From assembly GCF_037975245.1 (NCBI RefSeq), contig NC_092570.1, positions 13,280,501-13,344,500 on the forward strand: a DNA stretch of 64,000 nt, given 5' to 3'. Each line of letters begins with the position of its first letter. The first letter of the stretch is position 1. The notes beneath the pieces were generated by a model. It was not told the origin of the DNA. It made no database searches and saw only the letters and a list, made by a program, of their open reading frames with translations. Below are positions 47,815-58,430 of the stretch, one piece after another. This DNA is from Apostichopus japonicus. Lineage: Eukaryota; Echinodermata; Holothuroidea; Aspidochirotida; Stichopodidae. A program made the translations under genes and the position numbers.

Positions 47815-50800
47815 GTAAGTGGAATATTAGAACAGCTTGGTAGGAAATGCCAGTTTGTAATCTCTTAAGTTGAGCTAGCTGTCTTTTGTTGTGAAGATTG
47901 TTAGAAGTTGCTAAAAGTAGAGGGGGCACTTATAATATCTACTTTGATTTGAAGCAACTGTGTTAGAAACAACTATCAACTGTCAAAGACTAACTATCAT
48001 ACTTGTACATTGGCAATTGTGGAGTCACTCTAATCTCAGATCTTTGCCACCAATATGGCCCTCAAAGTGATTTGTTCAACATTGTTGTCACCATTCCCCT
48101 ATGTTTATACACATTCTCTTTCAGTCTTGTTGTTTTGTTTTGATTTTTTATTTCACAGTAAGGGCAGTATTATTGCCTTAAGCTACCATAACGTTCTGAA
48201 AGTAATTCACATTGTATAGTCAAGTGTATTATAACTAACTATTGGCTTATATGTGTTCATGCCTTTATTTATGCTTCACACACACTAGCTCTTTCTTTTT
48301 GGGAAGGCCAAATTGCAAGTTTAAAATAGCTGAAGTTTAGGTGGCTGCTAGTGAATCCCCCAAAGTCCTTAAAAAACAAGGCTGATGGTTTGAGGTGTAG
48401 GTGATATTAGGTTTGGAGATTGAACAGCACTGATAGAGATACTCAAAGTCAAACACAGTATTGTCATCGTTGAACTCCTGTAGACAATATTCTACAATTA
48501 TGTAAGTTTATGCCGAATTATTTATAAGTAATTGACACAATCAAATAGTTGTAGAAACTTGTGTACAACAATTTTAAGGAATTTGGCAGCACAGTTTATG
48601 ACATTTAACTGTATAATGTAGATGTCAGTCATTTGCACAGATGAAATAGTGTAGGCTTACTACGGTCATTGTACTTGAATTTTGAGAAATATTAAAAAAT
48701 TGATAAGGAAAACATTCAACATTGTTGTTTGTTTGGAATCATGGAAAAGGTGTTGTGGTTAAAATACTTACCTATGATTCGAATTGGCTTCTGGTTCACA
48801 ACAAACTGTATGACACGCATTGTACAAAAACTCATTATTGAACCTTCCGATCACTTTTATCGTCACATGTTCTGTGTAAACAATCGATCAATATGTCATA
48901 TAGTTAAAACACATTACTTATTAATAGGATAATTTATCACAAATTGTGTAATGATATTGTCTACAGCTGTACATAATGATATTTTTAGGAATTTAGTTGC
49001 AGAAAACTGAGTGATCCTCTTTCCGCAGTTTTTGCTCTCGGTTTGTGTATGACATGCTTTTAGTGATTATTTGGAAACCATTTGTGTGAAATATGTTCTG
49101 TATTTTTATTTATAGATATGTTCACTATCAATGGATAATCACTAACAGTTAGCACTTCTTCTAACAATGTTCTCTAGTTGTGAAGTTACACTGCTTATTG
49201 AGGGTGATAACATGTGTGGGAAGGACTTGAACTGCAATGGTGAAGTCATTTTGGGAAATGGGTGGTAGGCATGAATGGAACGAAAGTCACTTAACTGTAC
49301 AAGGGGAATAGAGATCCATTGGGGAGATATAAGGGCAACACTGCAATCTAGGATAGAAGTCTTTGGGACAGTTTCACACAATTCAATTAGCTGCCAGTGG
49401 TTAATCACCAGTAATGCATGAATGTAGCTTCTGAACAGTTTGATAAGGGTTTTGTGCCATAGGTTCAAAACAATTTGACACAATGTTCAACCAACAGCAA
49501 CTGTTTTTATTGTGGTAAATACTTGCATAGTTAGGTGATGACTGGTAATTTAAGTACCTATGAGTTGGTGATAGTAGTAAAACACAAAGTATGCTGATGT
49601 GCTGTCTGATTTTACACGTATCACCTAATGCTACTTTTAGGCCTTTTATCAGATGATTACAGTTTCCATCCACATAACATACTGCTAATTTTATTTTATT
49701 TTTCTGTGATGTTATTTTATCATCTTGTCAATTAATGATCTATGCTTTCACGGGGCTGGAAAACTTTGCAATCCATCCAAATCAGATTCGCAGTTAATGT
49801 GTGGTCCTAGCAGGCAAAATTTCCGCACCTGTTTACCAGAAAAGGAGTCATAATTAATAACAAGAAGCTTGGAGCTATTTAAAACAATGAATAAAGTATT
49901 ATAACATTAGGACATTTTGTCACAACTCCATCATAGACAGCAGACCTAATATATGCTTTAGACTGCTTTTTCAAGGTGGTCTTTCAGTTTTACAGCAACC
50001 CAACTTGTGCAAAATTTGTTGAACATTAGCTACAATTATATTTTGAACGTAAACATGTTCAATGTTTCCACACATCTTGCACCTGGGCCACCCCTTGCAA
50101 TCACAGGACATTAAGGCAGCCCTTATGCATGCCTTGTAGCTTGCAAGGGCATGCAGCCTCCCTTGATTGCTTTACTAATACGGTGTAAAGTTGCCAGTAC
50201 TAGCAAAGTGTCAGCAAGAAATTCAGCAAGGCTTGAGAACCCTATGCTTGCATTCATGCGCTTAAAACTACGAATCCATCATTTAATTAGGTACTCATCA
50301 TCCAGTCAGTTAATATGTATCTGCTACAATTGTTGAGCTAAAATCACATAAAAATCATTTAAGTGGGTGCTTTTGATGAGTTAAAACAACATATATACAA
50401 TTTAATTGGGTACTCATCATTCGAAATCCTTGGATTGATGAGCCTAACCCACATGTATATGTCCATCATTTAGTTGGGTACTTTTCATGAGTTAAAATCC
50501 ATGCTGTATCTAATTTAAATAAGTGTTCATGATCGTGTCATTTAATGATACCTGCTTGTATTGATGTGCTAAACCAAATCCATCATTAATTAGGTAGGGT
50601 ACTTTAGATGAGTTAAAGCAACATATCCATATTTTACTTGGGTACTCATCATCAGCATGACAGTAAATGATAAGTGCAGTCTTTTTTCTCCATTGAGGGG
50701 TGTAAAGATCATATATCATGTAATTTAATTGCTTACTTTCTACTGGTCTCTCAGTTAATGACATATGCTTGCATCGATGTGATAACGTTACTATATATTC

Positions 50801-51129
50801 AGCGTGAAGTCAGTTACTAATGTATGCTTGCATTGCTGAGTTAGAAAACATTAATCTTTAAATGGGGTATCCATTATTCTGTTAGTTATTGACTGTAAGT
50901 ATGTTTGCATTGATAAGTTAACAAGTATATATATTCTTAAATTGGATAATCTCTATCCTGTCAGTAACTGACTTATAGTTTCATGATATGTGAAAATAAA
51001 ATCTGCTGTTAAAATACTTTCTGATCTTGCTTATCATCATGCAATCAGCAGAGTCACTCTTGAGAAACTGATCCTTTTCTACAAAACTTTTCATATAATT
51101 ATAACTGTATTTTAATCTTTTCTCACCAG
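47815..51129 (+). other. Intron between HYR exon 1 and the HYR array
   Basis: Phases on both sides agree (1-1), so it can be one intron. It holds a diverged repeat at 50270-50985 and otherwise no recognised feature. Confidence 0.55.
50270..50985. repeat. Diverged tandem repeat in the intron
   Basis: Phrases such as TTAATTGGGTACTCATCATC, GTCAGTTAATG, GCTTGCATTGATG and GAGTTAAA recur about every 60-120 bp with heavy divergence. Confidence 0.5.
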
Positions 51130-51348
51130 ATGCAAACACTGTACCTGTAATATCTGGATGTCCAGTTGACACTGTCAACAGTTTTACAACATCCCCTACT
51201 TGTAATGATGCTGAAGAAGGTGTTCTCGCAGTCAATTGCAACCCTCCAGCTGGAAGCACTTTCCAAGAAGGAACTATTACTGCTGTTTCATGCGTTTGCT
51301 CAGATAATCTTGGCTTATCAGATGTTTGTACCATCAGTGTATTTGTAG
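51130..51348 (+). CDS. HYR array exon A
   Basis: 219 bp, phase 1-1, acceptor TCTCACCAG, donor GTAAGA. Its first codon completes Asp (DANTVPVISGC) where all later units have Ala. HYR signature: ISGCPVD ... PPAGSTFQEGTITAVSC ... SDNLGLSDVCTISVFV. Six cysteines: GC, TC, NC, SC, VC and VC. Confidence 0.9.
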
Positions 51349-51420
51349 GTAAGAATAAGCACGACTTGTGTGACATATAATCTCACAGAATTTAATTTTG
51401 TCTTCTTTTGTATTCTATAG

Positions 51421-51467
51421 ATTCCAGGGAGCTAGTTGAGGCCATTAGGCAACATTGGTCACATTGA
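51421..51467 (+). CDS. Candidate alternative terminal mini-exon (unit A; repeated in all units)
   Basis: After a good acceptor (TTTTGTATTCTATAG) the sequence reads, in the phase left by the HYR exon, DSRELVEAIRQHWSH and TGA. Equivalents start at 52024 (B), 52618 (C), 53221 (D), 53825 (E), 54430 (F), 55033 (G), 55637 (H), 56242 (I) and 56847 (J). C, H and I keep the same peptide; J has VGAIRQHWSH; D and E have ELDEAIRQHLSH. B and F lose this stop and run on to later TAGs (B to 52163, F to 54569). G has lost the acceptor (ATCG). An ATTAAA lies about 100 bp after each stop. Whether it is ever spliced is unknown, and high overall unit identity limits the weight of its conservation. Confidence 0.35.
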
Positions 51468-51732
51468 CGCCCAATATAACTTATGTAGTTATATCCAATT
51501 ATGAATTCATTTCTTTTTATACCTTTGTCCAGATCTCTGACTGCAAACAGAAACACTAGTTCTAATTAAATCTGGAATACTACAAAAGTCCTTTTTGCAT
51601 ACATTTCAATTATTAATCGGAAAATACAACTGTGAAATTTCGAAGATAGGACTGCTTTCTACTTTTAACATCATATATTCTCATTTATTTGACATTTGGT
51701 GAAGTTATGGTATTCTTTGGTTCATTCAACAG

Positions 51733-51951
51733 CTGCAAACACTAAACCTGTGCTGTCTAATTGTCTAGTTAACACTGCCAACAGTTTTACAACATCCCCT
51801 ACTTGTTATGATGCTGAAGAAGGAATTCTCGCAGTCAATTGCAACCCTCCAGCTGGAAGCACTTTCCAACCAGGAACTATTACTGATGTTTCATGCGTTT
51901 GCTCAGATAATCTTGGCTTATCAGATTTTTGTACCTTCAAAGTGTTTGTAG
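51733..51951 (+). CDS. HYR array exon B
   Basis: 219 bp, phase 1-1. The most divergent member: KPVLSNCLVNTANSF, CYDAEEGILAVNC, FQPGTITDVSC, SDFCTFKVFV. The six-cysteine pattern is kept and the proline after the first cysteine is lost. Confidence 0.9.
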
Positions 51952-52337
51952 GTAAGAATAAACAAGACTTGTGTGACATATAATCTCACTGAATTTAATT
52001 TCGTTTTCTTTTGTATTCTGTAGATTCGAGGGAGCTAGTTGAGGCCATTAGGCAACATTGGTCATTTGTGACGCCCTATATAACTTATGAAGTAATATCC
52101 AATGATAAATTCCATTCTTCTTATAGTTTTACCCAGATCTCTGAGTGCAAACAAAAACACTAGTTCTAATTAAATCTGGAAAAATAGATAAGGCCTTTTT
52201 GCATACATTTCAAATTATTAAATCGAAAAATATAACAGTGAAATTTCGAAAATAGGATTGCTTTTTACTTTAACCATCAAATATTCTCATTATTTGACAT
52301 ATCGTCATGTTGTGGTATTCTTTGGTTCATTCAACAG

Positions 52338-52553
52338 CTGCAAACACTGAACCGGTCCTGTCTGGTTGTCCAGTTGACACTGTCAACAGTTTTACAACAT
52401 CCCCTACTTGTAATGATGCTGAAGAAGGTGTTCTCACAGTCAATTGCAACCCTCCAGCTGGAAGCACTTTCCAAGAAGAAACAATCATTGTTGTATGCTT
52501 TTGCTCAGATAATCTTGGCTTATCAGATGTCTGTACCTTCAGTGTGTTTGGAG
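52338..52553 (+). CDS. HYR array exon C
   Basis: 216 bp, one codon shorter in the middle (EETIIVVCFC instead of EGTITAVSCVC). Otherwise EPVLSGCPVDTVNSFTTSPT and SVFG. The same deletion is in exon G. All six cysteines remain. Confidence 0.9.
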
Positions 52554-52929
52554 GTAAGAATATACACGACTTGTGTGACATATAATCTCACTGAATTTCA
52601 TCTCGTGTATTGTATAGATTCGAGGGAGTTAGTTGAGGCCATTAGGCAACATTGGTCACATTGACGCCTAATTAACTTATGGAGTTATATCCAATGATAA
52701 ATTCCATTCTTCTTATAGGTTTATCCAGATCTCTGTGTGCAAACAGAAACACTAGTTCTAATTAAATCTGGAATACTAAATAAGTCCTTTATGCATACAT
52801 TACAAATAATTAATCGGAAAATATAACAGCGAAATATCGAAAATAGGACTGCCTTCTACTTTTAACATCATATATTCTCATTCATTTGACATTTGGTGAA
52901 GTTGTGGTATTCTTTGGTTCATTCAACAG

Positions 52930-53148
52930 CTGCAAACACTAAACCTGTGCTGTCTGGTTGTCCAGTTGACACCGTCAACAGTTTTACAACATCCCCTACT
53001 TGTAATGATGCTGAAGAAGGTCTTCTCGCAGTCAATTGCAACCCTCCAGCTGGAAGCACTTTCCAAGAAGGAACTATTACTGCTGTTTTATGCGTTTGCT
53101 CAGATAATCTTGGCTTATCAGATGTTTGTACCTTCAATGTGTTTGTAG
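52930..53148 (+). CDS. HYR array exon D
   Basis: 219 bp, phase 1-1. KPVLSGCPVDT, EEGLLAVNC, ITAVLCVC (Leu for Ser), CTFNVFV. Donor GTAAGA. Confidence 0.9.
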   Translation: MQTLNLCCLVVQLTPSTVLQHPLLVMMLKKVFSQSIATLQLEALSKKELLLLFYAFAQIILAYQMFVPSMCL

Positions 53149-53533
53149 GTAAGAATAAACAAGACTTGTGTAACATATAATCTCACTGAATTTAATTTTG
53201 TCTTCTTTTGTATTCAATAGATTCGAGGGAGCTAGATGAGGCCATTAGGCAACATTTGTCACATTAACGCCCTATATAATTTATGGAGTTATATCAAATG
53301 ATAAATTCCATTCTTCTTATAGTTTTACCCAGATCCCTGTGTGGAAAGAGAAACACTATTTCTAATTAAATCTGGAATACTAAATAAGTCCTTAATGCAT
53401 ACATTACAAATTATTGATCGGAAAATATAACAGTGAAATTTCGAAAATATGACTGCTTTCTTCTTTTAACATCATATATTTTCATTTATTTGACATTTGG
53501 TGAAGTTGTGGTATTCTTTAATTCATTCAACAG

Positions 53534-53752
53534 CTGCAAACACTGAACCTGTGCTGTCTGGTTGTCCAGTTGACACCGTCAACAGTTTTGCAACACCCCC
53601 TACTTGTAATGATGCTGAAGAAGGAATTCTCGCAGTCAATTGCAACCCTCCAGCTGGAAGCACTTTCCAAGAAGGAACTATTACTGCTGTTTCATGCGTT
53701 TGCTCAGATAATCTTGGCTTATCAGATGTTTGTACCTTCAGTGTGTTTGAAG
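53534..53752 (+). CDS. HYR array exon E
   Basis: 219 bp, phase 1-1. Shares SFATPPTC and the upstream intron variant TTCTTTAATTCATTCAACAG with exon F. EEGILAVNC, SVFE. Confidence 0.9.
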
Positions 53753-54138
53753 GTAAGAATAAACAAGACTTGTGTGACATATAATCTCACTGAATTTAAT
53801 TTTGTCTTCTTTTGTATTCAATAGATTCGAGGGAGCTAGATGAGGCCATTAGGCAACATTTGTCACATTAACGCCCTATATAATTTATGGAGTTATATCA
53901 AATGATAAATTCCATTCTTCTTATAGTTTTACCCAGATCCCTGTGTGGAAAGAGAAACACTAGTTCTAATTAAATCTGGAATACTAAATAAGTCCTTAAT
54001 GCATACATTACAAATTATTAATCGGAAAATATAAACAGTGAAATTTCGAAAATATGACTGCTTTCTTCTTTTAACATCATATATTTTCATTTATTTGACA
54101 TTTGGTGAAGTTGTGGTATTCTTTAATTCATTCAACAG

Positions 54139-54357
54139 CTGCAAACACTGAACCTGTGCTGTCTGGTTGTCCCGTTGACACTGTCAACAGTTTTGCAACA
54201 CCCCCTACTTGTAATGATGCTGAAGAAGGTCTTCTCGCAGTCAATTGCAACCCTCCAGCTGGAAGCACTTTCCAAGAAGGAACTATTACTGCTGTTTCAT
54301 GCGTTTGCTCAGATAATCTTGGCTTATCAGATGTTTGTACCTTCAGTGTGTTTGAAG
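54139..54357 (+). CDS. HYR array exon F
   Basis: 219 bp, phase 1-1. SFATPPTC, EEGLLAVNC, SVFE. Donor GTGAGA instead of GTAAGA. Confidence 0.9.
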
Positions 54358-54744
54358 GTGAGAATAAACAAGACTTGTGTGACATATAATCTCACTGAAT
54401 TTAATTTCGTCTTCTTTTGTTTTCAATAGATTCGAGAGAGTTAGTTGAGGACATTAGGCAACATTGGTCATTTGTGAAGCCCTATGTAACTTATATAGTT
54501 ATATCCAATTATGAATTCATTTCTTTTTATACCTTTATCCAGATCTCTGAGTTCAAACAGAAACACTAGTTCTAATTAAATCTGGAAAAAAGGATAAGGC
54601 CTTTTTGCATACATTTCAAATTATTAAATCGGAAAATATAACAGTGAAATTTCGAAAATAGGACTGCTTTCCACATTTAACATCATATATTCTCATTTAT
54701 TTGACATTTAGTTAAGTTGTGGAATTCTTTGGTTCATTCAACAG

Positions 54745-54960
54745 CTGCAAACACTGAACCTGTGCTGTCTGGTTGTCCAGTTGACACTGTCAACAGTTTT
54801 GCAACATCCCCTACTTGTTATGATGCTGAAGAAGGTGTTCTCGCAGTCAATTGCAACCCTCCAGCTGGAAGCACTTTCCAAGAAGAAACAATCATTGTTG
54901 TATGCTTTTGCTCAGATAATCTTGGCTTATCAGATGTCTGTACCTTCAGTGTGTTTGGAG
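54745..54960 (+). CDS. HYR array exon G
   Basis: 216 bp with the same one-codon deletion as exon C (EETIIVVCFC). SFATSPTCYDAEEG, SVFG. Donor GTAAGA. Confidence 0.9.
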
Positions 54961-55346
54961 GTAAGAATATACACGACTTGTGTGACATATAATCTCATTG
55001 AATTTCATCTCGTCTTCTTTTGTATTCTATCGATTCGAGGGAGTTAGTTGAGGCCATTAGGCAACATTGGTCACATTGACGCCCTATATAACTTATGGAA
55101 TTATATCCAATGATAAATTCCATTCTTCTTATAGTTTTACCCAGATCTCTGAGTGCAAACAAACACACTAGTTCTAATTAAATCTGGAAAAATAGATAAG
55201 GCCTTTTTGCATACATTTCAAATTATTAAATCGGAAAATATAACAGTGAAATTTCGAAAATAGGATTGCTTTCCACTTTTAACATCATATATTCTCATTT
55301 ATTTGATATTTGGTTAAGTTGTGGTATTCTTTGGTTCATTCAACAG

Positions 55347-55565
55347 CTGCAAACACTGAACCTGTGCTGTCTGGTTGTCCCGTTGACACTGTCAACAGTT
55401 TTGCAACATCCCCTACTTGTAATGATGCTGAAGAAGGTGTTCTCGCAGTCAATTGCAACCCTCCAGCTGGAAGCACTTTCCAAGAAGGAACTATTACTGC
55501 TGTTTCATGCGTTTGCTCAGATAATCTTGGCTTATCAGATGTCTGTACCTTCAGTGTGTTTGGAG
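55347..55565 (+). CDS. HYR array exon H
   Basis: 219 bp, phase 1-1. SFATSPTCNDAEEGVLAVNC, EGTITAVSCVC, CTFSVFG. Donor GTAAGA. Confidence 0.9.
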
Positions 55566-55950
55566 GTAAGAATATACACGACTTGTGTGATATATAATCT
55601 CATTGCATTTCATCTCGTCACTTTTGTATTCTATAGATTCGAGGGAGCTAGTTGAGGCCATTAGGCAACATTGGTCACATTGACGCCCTATATAACTTAT
55701 GGAGTTATATCCAATGATAAATTCCATTCTTCTTATAGTTTTACCCAGATCTCTGAGTACAAACAAAAACACTAGTTCTAATTAAATCTGGAAAAATAGA
55801 TAAGGCCTTTTTGCATACATTTCAAATTATTAAATCGGAAAATATAACAGTGAAATATCGACAATAGGACTGCTTTCCACTTTTAACATCATATATTCTC
55901 ATTTATTTGACATTTGGTTAAGTTGTGGTATTCTTTGGTTCATTCAACAG

Positions 55951-56169
55951 CTGCAAACACTGAACCTGTGCTGTCTGGTTGTCCAGTTGACACTGTCAAC
56001 AGTTTTACAACATCTCCTACTTGTAATGATGCTGAAGAAGGTGTTCTCGCAGTCAATTGCAACCCTCCAGCTGGAAGCACTTTCCAAGAAGGAACTATTA
56101 CTGCTGTTTCATGCGTTTGCTCAGATAATCTTGGCTTATCAGATGTTTGTTCCTTTAGTGTGTTTGAAG
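55951..56169 (+). CDS. HYR array exon I
   Basis: 219 bp, phase 1-1. SFTTSPTC, VLAVNC, SDVCSFSVFE: the CSFSV form is closest to the canonical HYR ending. Donor GTGAGA. Confidence 0.9.
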
Positions 56170-56554
56170 GTGAGAATATACACGACTTGTGTGACATATA
56201 ATCTCACTGAATTTAATTTCGTTTTCTTTTGTTTTCTATAGATTCGAGGGAGTTAGTTGAGGCCATTAGGCAACATTGGTCACATTGACGCCCTATATAA
56301 CTTATATAGTTATATCCAATTATGAATTCATTCTTCTTATACCTTTATCCAGATCTCTGTGTGCAAAGAGAAAGACTAGTTCTAATTAAATCTGGAAAAA
56401 TAGATAAGGCCTTTTTGCATACATTTCAAATTATTAAATCGGAAAATATAACAGTGAAATTTCGAAAATAGGACTGCTTTCCACTTTTAACATCATATAT
56501 TCTCATTTATTTGATATTTGGTTAAGTTGTGGTATTCTTTGGTTCATTCAACAG

Positions 56555-56773
56555 CTGCAAACACTGAACCTGTGCTGTCTGGTTGTCCCGTTGACACTGT
56601 CAACAGTTTTACAACATCCCCTACTTGTAATGATGCTGAAGAAGGTCTTCTCGCAGTCAATTGCAACCCTCCAGCTGGAAGCACTTTCCAAGAAGGAACT
56701 ATTACTGCTGTTTCATGCGTTTGCTCAGATAATCTTGGCTTATCAGATGTGTGTTCCTTCAGTGTGTTTGAAG
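56555..56773 (+). CDS. HYR array exon J (last of the array)
   Basis: 219 bp, phase 1-1. SFTTSPTC, LLAVNC, SDVCSFSVFE. The donor is GTTAGA, weaker than in its siblings. If it fails, the reading frame stops two codons after the exon. Confidence 0.8.
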
Positions 56774-56987
56774 GTTAGAATAAACAAGACTTGTGTGACA
56801 TATAATCTCATCGAATTTAATTTCGTATCCTTTTTTTTCCCTATAGATTCGAGGGAGTTAGTTGGGGCCATTCGGCAACATTGGTCACATTGACTCCCTA
56901 TATAACCTAATGATAAATTCCATTCTTCTTATAGTTTTATCCAGATATCTGTGTTTGGAAACAACCACTAGTTCTAATTAAATCTAT

Positions 56988-57080
56988 GTGTAAAATAAAG
57001 TAGAAGTGACGTTTGATCCAAGTAGGAACTTTTTAAGAGGCTGACTGACAAGTAACAGAAATACAAGGGACAAAACATGA
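56988..57080 (-). repeat. Penelope-like terminal fragment
   Basis: AAGAGGCTGACTGACAAGTAACAG and the following ACAAGGGACAAAA resemble AAAGGCTAAATGACAAGTAACAG at 62736 in the Penelope-like element. Confidence 0.4.
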
Positions 57081-57319
57081 CATGAAATACCCCTTACAGA
57101 AACTGACCGAAATTGTGCTGCCGTGCATCTAATGATAATCATTTGATTTAACAAACCACTGTAACTGCATGATTTCCTTCCCATGAGCCTTATCTGGCTA
57201 TGAAGATTATCTTTCTTTTGAACAGTAACATACTAGTATTTAAGCACTCTGCAATGAAGCCAACTAGTCCATTGGGGCAGGCTTCAAAAAGTGCTTAAAA
57301 ACGAGTTTCGTTGCACATA

Positions 57320-58430
57320 TTTAGTACCAAGGTTTGCTGGTTGGAAGTTGTAGAGAGATGTCCTGGGAATATTTTTCGTGATGTTGGATGATTGGAGAGA
57401 TGTTATCTTTCGAGTAAGCAACAAACAAATGACGTCACTCTTATATGGTGTACGACAATTACAACAAGGCAGTTCCTCGTCACAGCAACATAAAAAAGGC
57501 GTTTAAATGCTCTTGCACTTTTTAGAACCTAGAAGTTTTTATTGACAGTTAGAGGGATGCCCTGAGATTATCTGAGGAGTTGTTGGATGCTTGTAGAGAT
57601 GTTATATTACGTGTAAACAACAAACACTACGAAGTGTGGGCTTAAAAGAAAATCAGCAACGACTATTCACAGCAACATGATAATAGTTTCTAAATGTTAC
57701 TCAACCTATTTAAAACCAAGGTTGTTGGTTGGATGTGGTAAAGAAATGTCTTAAGAATACTTGAAGAGTTGTTGAATGCTAAAAGAGGTAACACTTTACA
57801 AGTAAACAATAATCATATGACGTCACTGTTATAGGTTGGACGACAACAAAAATTAGGAGTTCCTTGTAACAGCAACATGGAACGACATAAATGAAATGTT
57901 CTTGCACTTATTGAGAAACAGGATGTGTTGGTTGAAAGTAATAGAGGGAAATCAAAATAATATACAAAGAGTAATTGGGTGCTAGGAGAGGGTATTTTAT
58001 GAGTAAGCAATATACATATGACGTATGTCTTATACGTTGTACGATAATGAAAATAGAGCAGTTTCTTGTCACAGCAAGATGAAAACATAACTGTAATGTT
58101 CTTGCACTAACAGTAAATAGCACCAGGTAATGTTGATTGAAAGCTATATAGGAATGGCTGAAGAATATTTTAACAGTTGTTGGGTGCTAAGAGAGGTGTT
58201 ATGGTAATAGTAAACAATAAGCAAATAACGTCACTCTTATACGTTGTACTGTACGACAAATAAAACAGAGCAGTTCCTTGTCACAGCAAGATGATAACAT
58301 AACTAAACACAGTATTAAGAACCAGGATGTGTTAGGCTAAAATAATAGAATATCCGAAGAATATTTTAAGAATTGTTGGATTCTGAGAGCAGTGCTATTT
58401 GTAGAAACGAACAACAAATTTATGTTGTGA
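57320..58430. repeat. Diverged tandem repeat, ~197 bp, five to six copies
   Basis: The phrase TGTTGGTTGGAAGT and variants recurs at about 57329, 57526, 57715, 57919, 58121 and 58321. Between are ATGACGTCACTCTTAT (57430, 57818, 58019, 58228) and AGTTCCTTGTCACAGCAA. Confidence 0.7.

Larger units (their letters stand above)
51130..56990 (+). repeat. Tandem array of ten ~604-bp units, each with one HYR exon
   Basis: Exons start at 51130, 51733, 52338, 52930, 53534, 54139, 54745, 55347, 55951 and 56555, an interval of 592-606 bp. Introns are as similar as exons, for example TCTAATTAAATCTGG and TCATTTATTTGACAT in nearly every unit. The array therefore arose by recent unequal exchange or is kept uniform by gene conversion. 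The first unit differs upstream of its exon and the last breaks down after about 56960. Confidence 0.95.

Noticed and set aside
52327-56197. Minus-strand frames repeated opposite the HYR exons (LFLPTNTLKVQTSDKPRL type)
   Set aside because: Exact antisense shadows of HYR exons, whose splice sites and domain pattern are on the plus strand.
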